Assembly: GCA_937995555.1 (NCBI GenBank)
Contig: CALKJX010000321.1
Span: 1 to 10,871 of the forward strand
DNA from: an uncultured Elioraea sp.
GTDB taxonomy: Bacteria; Pseudomonadota; Alphaproteobacteria; Acetobacterales; Acetobacteraceae
Length of the DNA: 10,871 nt
Direction of reading: 5' to 3'
Below are positions 5,973 to 10,871 of this stretch, piece after piece; position 1 is the first letter of the stretch; the number at the start of each line of letters is the position of its first letter. Under the pieces are notes generated by a model that was given only the letters and a program-made list of their open reading frames with translations, did no database searches and had not been told where the DNA came from. Made by a program: the position numbers and the translations under genes.

Positions 5973-7286
5973 ATGACCCCTGCTCCCGCGCCGCTCGGCC
6001 GGATCCTCGCCCTCTCGCTGCCGACGATCGGCGTCGCCTTCGCCCAGGCGGCCTGCCAGACGGCCGAGGTGTGGTTCATCGGCCGGCTCGGCACGGCGCC
6101 GCTCGCCGGCTATGCGCTCGTGCTGCCGCTCCTGCTCCTGATGCAGATGATGAGCACCGGCGCGATGGGCGGAGGCGTCTCCTCGGCGATCGCGCGCGCG
6201 CTCGGCGCGGGGCGGCGCGACGAGGCCTCGGCGCTGGTGCTGCACGCGGTCTTCATCGGCATCGGCTTCGGCCTGCTCTTCACCGTCCTGATCGGTGTGT
6301 GGGGACCTGCGCTGTTCCGGCTGATGGGCGGGCGCGACGCGGCACTGGCGAACGCGACGCTCTATGCGCGCACGCTGTTCGCGGGCTCGGTGCTGGTTTG
6401 GCTCGCCAACACGCTGGGCGCGGTGCTGCGCGGCACCGGCAACATGCGCCTGCCCGCCGTGATCATGCTCGGCGTGTGGGCGATCGACGCGCCGCTCTCG
6501 GCCGCGCTGGTGCTCGGCACCGATCTCGGCATCGCCGGGGCGGGCATCGCCTATGTCGTCTCGTTCGCGCTCGCGACCGCCGCGATGGGGGCCGTGATCC
6601 TGCGCGGCGGTGCGGGGTTCCGACCATCGTTTCGTACGCCCCTCGACTTTGCGCTGTTCGGGCGCATCCTCTCGGTCGGGCTGGTCGCCTCGCTGATGGC
6701 GACGATCGCCAATCTCACCACCGTGCTGGTGACCGCGCTGGTCGGGCGGCACGGCACCGCGGCGATCGCCGCCTTCGGCATCGGCGTGCGCTTCGAGTTC
6801 CTGATGATCCCGCTCGCCTACGGGATCGGCGCGGCACTGACGGCGCTGGTGGGCATGCGGGTCGGCGCGGGCGACTGGGCCGGGGCGCGCGTCACCGCCT
6901 GGCGCGGCGGGCTGATGGCGGGCGTGATCGCCGGCGCGGTTGGGCTGATGGTGGCGGTCTTCCCCACCTTCTTCGCGCGGCTGTTCGCGACCGAGCCCGC
7001 AGTGCGCGAGGCGATCCGGCTCTATCTCACGGTGGTCGGACCGTCCTTCGGCGCGCTCGGGCTCGGCATGGCGCTCTATTTCGCGAGCCAGGGGGCGGGG
7101 CGGATGCGCGTGCCGTTCGTCGCGGCATTGGTGCGGATCGGCGTCGCCGCCGGCGGCGGCGCGCTGGTCGGCGACCGCTACGGGCTTGCGGGGCTGTTCG
7201 CCTGTGTCGCGCTGGGCCTGGGGAGCTACGGCGTGATCGTCGCGTCCTCGGTGCGGCCGGGCGTCTGGCCCGGCCGCGGCCGTTGA
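5973..7286 (+). CDS. MATE-family multidrug/metabolite efflux protein
   Basis: Inner-membrane antiporter of the MATE (NorM/DinF-like) family, expected to export drugs, dyes or metabolites in exchange for Na+ or H+. From the ATG at 5973 it has 437 residues, near the usual 440-460, with about 12 hydrophobic segments. Family features are the start LGRILALSLPTIGVAFAQ, the helix 1-2 loop with VWFIGRLGTAPLAGYAL, GGGVSSAIARALGAGRRDEA (helix 2-3 loop), GAVLRGTGNMRLPAVIML, and the repeat-equivalent second-half segments GIGAALTALVGMRVGAGDW and YFASQGAGRMRVPFVAALVR. The same frame is open back to 5664, but that extension is charged low-complexity sequence antisense to micro-ORF 2 and unlike any MATE N-terminus. 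No clear Shine-Dalgarno sequence precedes the ATG, so the start is somewhat uncertain. It is divergent from the ABC cassette and convergent with rnhA, so it is probably its own transcription unit. Confidence 0.9.
   Translation: MTPAPAPLGRILALSLPTIGVAFAQAACQTAEVWFIGRLGTAPLAGYALVLPLLLLMQMMSTGAMGGGVSSAIARALGAGRRDEASALVLHAVFIGIGFGLLFTVLIGVWGPALFRLMGGRDAALANATLYARTLFAGSVLVWLANTLGAVLRGTGNMRLPAVIMLGVWAIDAPLSAALVLGTDLGIAGAGIAYVVSFALATAAMGAVILRGGAGFRPSFRTPLDFALFGRILSVGLVASLMATIANLTTVLVTALVGRHGTAAIAAFGIGVRFEFLMIPLAYGIGAALTALVGMRVGAGDWAGARVTAWRGGLMAGVIAGAVGLMVAVFPTFFARLFATEPAVREAIRLYLTVVGPSFGALGLGMALYFASQGAGRMRVPFVAALVRIGVAAGGGALVGDRYGLAGLFACVALGLGSYGVIVASSVRPGVWPGRGR
7253..7277. terminator. 10-bp perfect stem-loop between convergent genes
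   Basis: GCGGCCGGGC (7253-7262) is exactly complementary to GCCCGGCCGC (7268-7277) around a 5-base loop. It overlaps the last codons of the MATE gene and begins 25 bases beyond the rnhA stop on the other strand, so it could end or insulate transcription from both sides. No T-run flanks it. It may partly reflect the Gly/Pro/Arg codons of the protein tail. Confidence 0.35.
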
Positions 7287-7302
7287 TCACGCCCGCGCGC
7301 CG

Positions 7303-7758
7303 TCAGCCGCCGAGCGCCTCGCGCGCAGCCGTGGCCAGCCGATCGGCGCGCTCGTTCATCGGGTCGCCCGTGTGGCCGCGCACCCAGCGCCAGTCCACCT
7401 CGTGCCGCTTCGCGGCCTCCAGCAGGCGCTGCCAGAGATCCTGGTTGGCGACCGGCTGCCGCGCCGCGTTGCGCCAGTTGTTGCGTACCCAGCCCTTCAC
7501 CCAGCGTGTGACGCCGTTGCGGACATACTCGCTGTCGGTATGGATGATCAGCCGCGCGCGGCGTTTCGGCGCCTCCAGCGCCGCGATCGCGGCGGTCAGC
7601 TCCATGCGGTTGTTGGTCGTTTCCGGCTCGGCACCGGACAGTTCCTTCTCGTGATCGTTCCAGCGCAGCACCACGCCCCAGCCGCCGGGACCCGGATTGG
7701 GCCGACACCCCCCGTCGGTCCAAGCCTCGATGACGGGAGGGTCCTGCTCAGCGGCCAT
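7303..7758 (-). CDS. rnhA: Ribonuclease HI
   Basis: Cytoplasmic endonuclease that cuts the RNA strand of RNA-DNA hybrids, removing primers and R-loops. It has 151 residues, close to the 155 of E. coli RNase HI. The catalytic carboxylates are in place: Asp15 in TDGG, Glu53 in NNRMEL, Asp75 in HTDSEY and Asp139 in NERADRLA, with the flexible-loop histidine at 129 in VRGHTGDPMNE. The basic protrusion (handle) is present as RWVKGWVRNNWRNA. The start at 7758 overlaps the end of thrB by 11 bases, indicating translational coupling. It is the last gene of ispH-thrB-rnhA, an order common in Alphaproteobacteria, and its stop is 16 bases from the convergent MATE stop. Confidence 0.97.
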   Translation of the reverse strand: MAAEQDPPVIEAWTDGGCRPNPGPGGWGVVLRWNDHEKELSGAEPETTNNRMELTAAIAALEAPKRRARLIIHTDSEYVRNGVTRWVKGWVRNNWRNAARQPVANQDLWQRLLEAAKRHEVDWRWVRGHTGDPMNERADRLATAAREALGG

Positions 7759-8707
7759 AGTCGCCCGGCCCGCGCACCGTGCGGTGGAAGCGCAGCTTGC
7801 GCAGATATTCGAGCGGGTCCTTCGGCGTGACGAACGCGCCGGGCGGATGGTGCAACCAGTCGTGCAGCCGCGTCAGCAGGAAGCGGATCGCCGCCCCCGC
7901 GCACAGCGTCGGCAGAGCCTCGGCCTCGCCTGCCGAGAGCGGCCGCTTCGCCTCGTAGGCCGCGATCATCAGCCGGCCCTTGGTGACGTTGAACGACCCG
8001 TCCGCCTCGAAGCACCAGGCGTTCAGGCAGACCGCCAGGTCGTAGGCATAGAGATCGGTGCAGGCGAAGTAGAAGTCGATCAGCCCGGAGACGCGCTCGC
8101 CGAGAAAGAACACGTTGTCGGGAAAGAGGTCGGCGTGGATGTGGCCCGTGGGCAGACCCGACGGCCAGAGGGCGAGAATCGCGGCGAGCGCCGTTTCGAG
8201 CTCCGCCGCCAGGCCCTCGCGCACCGTGTCGGCACGCTTCAGGCACCGGTCGAGCAGCGGTCGCCAGCCCGCGGGCCCGAGCGCGTTGGCGCGCGTCAGG
8301 GCGAAGCCTGCACCCGCCTCGTGCAGGTGCGCGAGCGCCGCGCCGACGCCGGCGCAGTGCTCGTTGCGGATGCGCCGCGGCCACACGCCGGGAAGGAAAG
8401 TCACGATCGCCGCCGGCCGGCCGCAGAGCTCGCGCGCGAGCGCGCCGTCGCGGCACGCGACCGGCAGCGGGCAGGTCACGCCGTGCTCCGCGAGATGCTG
8501 CATCAGGCCGAGGAAATAGGGCAGGTCGGCCGGGTCCACCCGCTTCTCGTAGAGCGTCAGGATGTAGGGCCCGCGTTCGGTCACCAGCAGGAAGTTGGAG
8601 TTCTCCACCCCCTCTGCGATGCCCTTGAACGAGAGCAGCGCGCCGATGTCGTAGTGCTGCAGGAACGCGGCCAGCGCCTCGTCCGAAACCTCGGTGTAGA
8701 CGGCCAT
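7748..8707 (-). CDS. thrB: Homoserine kinase, APH-fold type
   Basis: Phosphorylates L-homoserine to O-phospho-L-homoserine with ATP, the step before threonine synthase. This is the aminoglycoside-phosphotransferase-fold homoserine kinase of Alphaproteobacteria and Pseudomonas, not the GHMP enzyme of E. coli. It has 319 residues, the normal length. Landmarks are GIAEGVENSNFLL (29-41), FLPG (104-107), the catalytic-loop HADLFPDN (191-198) with Asp193 as base and Asn198 for metal binding, and IDFYFA (210-215) with Asp211 in place of the DFG aspartate. The ATG at 8707 is 9 bases after the ispH stop and has no clear Shine-Dalgarno sequence, so it is probably translated by coupling. It overlaps rnhA by 11 bases. 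Confidence 0.95.
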   Translation of the reverse strand: MAVYTEVSDEALAAFLQHYDIGALLSFKGIAEGVENSNFLLVTERGPYILTLYEKRVDPADLPYFLGLMQHLAEHGVTCPLPVACRDGALARELCGRPAAIVTFLPGVWPRRIRNEHCAGVGAALAHLHEAGAGFALTRANALGPAGWRPLLDRCLKRADTVREGLAAELETALAAILALWPSGLPTGHIHADLFPDNVFFLGERVSGLIDFYFACTDLYAYDLAVCLNAWCFEADGSFNVTKGRLMIAAYEAKRPLSAGEAEALPTLCAGAAIRFLLTRLHDWLHHPPGAFVTPKDPLEYLRKLRFHRTVRGPGDYGR

Positions 8708-8716
8708 GCGGCGCGA

Positions 8717-9667
8717 TCAGACCGCGAGCGCGGGCGGCAGGCGGAAGATCACCGCCTCCTCGGCGACGCGCACCTCCTCGACATGCACCGAGAAATGCTC
8801 GCGCAGGAGCTCGATCACCTCCTCGACCAGGCTTTCGGGGGCGGAGGCGCCGGCGGTGAGCGCCACGGTCTCGACCCCGTCGAACGGCACGGCCCCGAGG
8901 TCGCGCGCGCGCTGCACCAGGACCGCCCGCTTGCAGCCGGCCCGGCGCGCGACCTCCACCAGCCGCTGCGAGTTCGACGAGTTCGGCGCACCGATCACGA
9001 TGGTCAGGTCGGCGCGCGGGGCGATCTCCTTCACCGCGGCCTGGCGGTTGGTGGTGGCGTAGCAGATGTCCTCGCGCCGCGGCCCCTCGATCTCGGGGAA
9101 CCGCTCGCGCAGCACGCCGATGATCTCGGCGGTGTCGTCCACCGACAGGGTGGTCTGGGTGATGTAGGCGAGCCCCTCGCTCGGGGGCGGCGTGACGCTG
9201 CGCGCCTGCGCCACGTCCTCGACCAGCGTCACGCTGCCCGGCGGCAGCTGGCCGACCGTGCCGATCACCTCCGGGTGGCCGGCATGGCCGATCAGCAGCA
9301 GGTGGCGCTGCTTCGCGAAGTGCTTCTCGGCCTCGCGGTGCACCTTGGTCACCAGCGGGCAGGTGGCATCGAGCTGGAACAGCCCGCGCGCCTCGGCCTC
9401 GGCGGGCACGGATTTCGGCACGCCATGGGCGCTGAACACCACGGGCACGCCCTGCGGCACCGCGTCCAGCTCCTCGACGAACACGGCGCCCTTGGCCTCC
9501 AGGCTCTCGACCACGAAGCGGTTGTGCACGATCTCGTGACGCACATAGACGGGCGGGCCGAAGCGCTTCAGCGCCTCCTCGACGATGCGGATCGCACGGT
9601 CCACCCCGGCGCAGAAGCCGCGCGGGCCGGCCAGCAGGATCTTCAGTTCGTGTTTGTGGTCGGTCAT
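8717..9667 (-). CDS. ispH: 4-hydroxy-3-methylbut-2-enyl diphosphate reductase
   Basis: Last enzyme of the MEP isoprenoid pathway; an iron-sulfur enzyme that reduces HMBPP to IPP and DMAPP in the cytoplasm. From the chosen start it has 316 residues, the same as E. coli IspH. The three cluster cysteines are Cys19 (RGFCAGVDRA), Cys103 (DATCPLV) and Cys202 (DICYATTNRQ). Substrate residues are His48 (EIVHNR), His81 (SAHGV), His131 with Glu133 (GHAGHPEV) and Thr172 (TQTTLSVDDT); the C-terminal lobe has GAPNSSNSQRL. The ATG at 9667 is preferred over the one at 9742 because the extra 25 residues are low-complexity and the MTDHKHELKILLAGPRGFC start matches the family. No strong Shine-Dalgarno sequence is visible. 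It is the first gene of the ispH-thrB-rnhA operon and divergent from the CDGSH gene, 94 bases away. Confidence 0.96.
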   Translation of the reverse strand: MTDHKHELKILLAGPRGFCAGVDRAIRIVEEALKRFGPPVYVRHEIVHNRFVVESLEAKGAVFVEELDAVPQGVPVVFSAHGVPKSVPAEAEARGLFQLDATCPLVTKVHREAEKHFAKQRHLLLIGHAGHPEVIGTVGQLPPGSVTLVEDVAQARSVTPPPSEGLAYITQTTLSVDDTAEIIGVLRERFPEIEGPRREDICYATTNRQAAVKEIAPRADLTIVIGAPNSSNSQRLVEVARRAGCKRAVLVQRARDLGAVPFDGVETVALTAGASAPESLVEEVIELLREHFSVHVEEVRVAEEAVIFRLPPALAV

Positions 9668-9681
9668 CGTGCTCGCGTTGG

Positions 9682-9710
9682 TTGCGGCCCTGCGGGCGCC
9701 TCCGCATAGT
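9682..9710 (+). promoter_or_regulatory. Possible sigma-70 promoter for the CDGSH-lipoprotein pair
   Basis: TTGCGG (9682-9687) and CATAGT (9705-9710) are separated by exactly 17 bases in the 94-base region between ispH and the divergent CDGSH gene. They match 3 to 4 of 6 positions of each consensus hexamer and would give a leader of roughly 45 bases. In DNA this GC-rich, CATAGT stands out, but the match is weak. Confidence 0.3.
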
Positions 9711-9761
9711 GCCCGGCAGGCGCGCCGGATCAAAGGGTGCATGGCGCGGAGGAGAGCGCAA

Positions 9762-10034
9762 ATGACGGACTCGGTTGGCGTGGGCTTGCCGAAGGTGGCG
9801 CAGGCCGCGCCTTATGCGGTCGAGGTGAAGGCCGGCGAGAAGTACTGGTGGTGCGCCTGCGGGCTGTCCGCCAGGCAGCCGTTCTGCGACGGCTCGCACA
9901 AGGGCACCGGGATCAAGCCGGTGACGTGGAAGGCCGAGAAGGATGAGACGATGTGGTTCTGCGGCTGCAAGCGCACGGCGGCGCAGCCGTTCTGCGACGG
10001 CTCGCATAACGCCCTTGCCGGCGGAGCGACGTGA
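9762..10034 (+). CDS. Double-CDGSH iron-sulfur domain protein
   Basis: Small soluble protein of 90 residues related to mitoNEET/MiNT, predicted to bind two [2Fe-2S] clusters with three Cys and one His each. The first site is Cys31, Cys33, Cys42, His46 (CACGLSARQPFCDGSH); the second is Cys67, Cys69, Cys78, His82 (CGCKRTAAQPFCDGSH). Both fit C-x-C-x2-(S/T)-x3-P-x-C-D-G-S-H exactly. There is no membrane anchor, as expected for bacterial two-domain versions, which are linked by family knowledge to redox or iron-sulfur handling, though the exact role is unsettled. The ATG at 9762 is preceded by GGAGGAG about 7 bases upstream; an in-frame ATG at 9741 would add MARRRAQ and is less likely. The lipoprotein gene starts one base after its stop, so the two are almost certainly co-transcribed. 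Confidence 0.95.
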   Translation: MTDSVGVGLPKVAQAAPYAVEVKAGEKYWWCACGLSARQPFCDGSHKGTGIKPVTWKAEKDETMWFCGCKRTAAQPFCDGSHNALAGGAT

Positions 10035-10035
10035 G

Positions 10036-10596
10036 ATGCGGGGTATTGCGGCCCTGGCGCTCGCTCTGGCGCTGACTGCCTGCGGCGAGGGCGCGCTGCG
10101 CGGGGGCGGGCGCGGCGAGGCGCCTGTCCAGCAGACCCTGCGGCCGGACTGTCCGACCACGGCCGTGCTCGCGGAGGCGGCCGATCTGCGCCGCTATCGC
10201 ACGCCCGACAGCCAGGACCTGAGCGATCTGGTGCTCAATGCGCGGATCACGGGCCTCTCGGGCGAGTGCGCCTTCGCAGACCGGCGCCGCTCGGTGCGCG
10301 TGACGCTCAACCTCTCGATGGATGCGACGCGTGGCCCCGCGGCCGGCGATCGCAGCATGGCGATCCCGTATTTCGTCGCCGTGACGGACGCACAGGACCG
10401 CATCCTCGACAAGGCAGTGTACACGGTCGCCGCCTCCTTCCCGGCCAATCGCAGCCGTGTGCGCATGACCGGCGAGGAAGTCACGCTGACGCTGCCGGTC
10501 AGTGTCGAGCGGCCGCCCGCGTCGTACACGGTGGTCGTCGGCTTCCAGCTCACTGAAACCGAGCTCGCGCTGAACCGGCGCGTCGGCGTGCGCTGA
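10036..10596 (+). CDS. Hypothetical lipoprotein
   Basis: No function recognised. The protein has 186 residues, with a short signal peptide (MRGIAALALALALTAC) ending in the lipobox LTAC, so Cys16 is the predicted lipidated residue. Asp or Glu are absent just after the cysteine apart from Glu18, so outer-membrane sorting is possible but unproven. The mature part starts with a Gly/Arg-rich linker, then a compact domain from about residue 35 with a DCPTTAVLAEAADL segment and a beta-rich second half (VRVTLNLSMDATRG, IPYFVAVTDAQDRILDKAVY, ASYTVVVGFQLTETELALNR). A second cysteine in SGECAFADRR could pair with the one in DCPT. It follows the CDGSH gene with a one-base gap, and GGAGCGACGTGAG lies before the ATG at 10036. 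Confidence 0.85.
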   Translation: MRGIAALALALALTACGEGALRGGGRGEAPVQQTLRPDCPTTAVLAEAADLRRYRTPDSQDLSDLVLNARITGLSGECAFADRRRSVRVTLNLSMDATRGPAAGDRSMAIPYFVAVTDAQDRILDKAVYTVAASFPANRSRVRMTGEEVTLTLPVSVERPPASYTVVVGFQLTETELALNRRVGVR

Positions 10597-10608
10597 AGCA
10601 CGGCGAAG

Positions 10609-10629
10609 GCCGGGCGGATCGTGCCCGGC
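10609..10629 (+). terminator. Stem-loop after the lipoprotein gene
   Basis: GCCGGGC and GCCCGGC pair perfectly over 7 bp around a 7-base loop, beginning 12 bases after the lipoprotein stop. No T-run follows. A second inverted repeat of CCCGGG with a 9-base spacer lies further on, near 10652-10672. Together they make this the likely end of the CDGSH-lipoprotein transcript. Confidence 0.4.
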
Positions 10630-10743
10630 GGGGCGGCGTCACGGGAAGCCCCGGGCCCGAATGTCCCGGGCTGGCGCGTGCCGGCCGCCGATCCCCCGGA
10701 CAAGCCGGCGATCCCGCCCGTGCCGCGCGCCTGAGCGGTCGGC

Positions 10744-10759
10744 GCCGCGCGGGCGCGGC
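10744..10759 (+). repeat. GC inverted repeat just before the TRAP permease fragment
   Basis: GCCGCGC and GCGCGGC are separated by two bases, giving a 6-7 bp hairpin that ends 3 bases before the ATG at 10763. It occupies the place where a ribosome-binding site should be. Otherwise 10597-10762 holds only GC-rich hairpins and no convincing gene. Confidence 0.35.
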
Positions 10760-10762
10760 GGC

Positions 10763-10871
10763 ATGCCGACCCAGACCGACATCATCGTCGGCACGGTGTT
10801 CTGCGTCGTGGTGGCGGAGGCGTCGCGCCGCACCATGGGCATGTTCCTGCTGGGGCTGGCGGCGATCTTCA
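10763..10871 (+). CDS. TRAP transporter 4TM/12TM fused permease, fragment (runs off the right edge)
   Basis: Thirty-six codons are visible, beginning MPTQTDIIVGTVFCVVVAEA followed by SRRTMGMFLLGLAAIF. This resembles the junction in TAXI-associated fused TRAP permeases that usually reads PTxxDIVLGxxxxLLVLEAxRRxxGxxLPxxAxxF, ahead of the large DctM-like domain. In full-length members that motif lies roughly 100 or more residues into the protein, but the sequence before 10763 in this frame (back to the lipoprotein stop) is Arg/Pro-rich and not membrane-like, and there is no room for a full N-terminal domain. The ATG has no ribosome-binding site; a GC stem-loop (10744-10759) sits right before it. 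It may be a shortened variant or a 5'-truncated remnant. The family call rests on a short fragment. Confidence 0.6.
   Translation, partial: MPTQTDIIVGTVFCVVVAEASRRTMGMFLLGLAAIF

Noticed and set aside
9668..9742. Longer start for IspH at 9742.
   Set aside because: It adds 25 residues absent from the family and overlaps the upstream region of the divergent CDGSH gene; the start at 9667 gives the standard 316 residues.
10621..10734. Proline-rich 37-codon ORF from a GTG in the gap after the lipoprotein.
   Set aside because: It has no ribosome-binding site, starts in the loop of a hairpin, and its composition is what random sequence of this GC content gives.

Overview
The window is very GC-rich, non-repetitive bacterial chromosome. 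Gene content and order point to an alphaproteobacterium, most likely Acetobacteraceae or a related Rhodospirillales lineage. Indications are the adjacent ispH-thrB-rnhA cluster, a TAXI-type solute-binding protein, a double-CDGSH protein, ATGA stop/start overlaps and strong GC bias at third codon positions. The lineage is inferred; there is no rRNA or other marker gene.

Layout, left to right. (1) Positions 1-500, minus: 5' part of an EamA/DMT transporter, running off the left edge from a GTG start. (2) 586-1578, minus: exported TAXI-family solute-binding protein with no TRAP membrane subunit next to it. (3) 1684-5582, minus: a PotABCD/PhnSTUV-type ABC importer in the order binding protein, permease, permease, ATPase, the last three joined by ATGA overlaps. 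Two homologous micro-ORFs of 30 and 32 codons (5706-5798 and 4347-4445) lie before the binding-protein gene and between it and the first permease. Between the upstream micro-ORF and the binding-protein gene are four 7-bp half-sites spaced exactly 11 bp apart, which look like a tandem PHO box. (4) 5973-7286, plus: MATE-family efflux protein. (5) 7303-9667, minus: ispH-thrB-rnhA, a tight housekeeping operon (isoprenoid precursors, threonine, RNase HI). (6) 9762-10596, plus: double-CDGSH iron-sulfur protein followed after one base by a small lipoprotein of unknown function. (7) 10763 to the right edge, plus: start of what looks like a TRAP 4TM/12TM fused permease, apparently lacking its usual N-terminal region.

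How it fits together. The ABC cassette is a complete binding-protein-dependent importer. The PHO-box-like promoter suggests control by phosphate starvation, so a phosphorus compound such as a phosphonate or organophosphate is a reasonable guess for its substrate. The micro-ORFs are the least explained element: their 18 alignable codons encode identical residues, the six nucleotide differences are all silent third-position changes, and both have a GAGGTGA ribosome-binding site preceded by a stem-loop. This is the signature of selection on a translated peptide. The TAXI binding protein and the TRAP permease fragment belong to partner families but lie about 9 kb apart on opposite strands.

No rRNA, tRNA, CRISPR array, insertion sequence or attachment site was seen. 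No stretch longer than about 175 bases lacks a gene; the largest gaps are 5799-5972 and 10597-10762.
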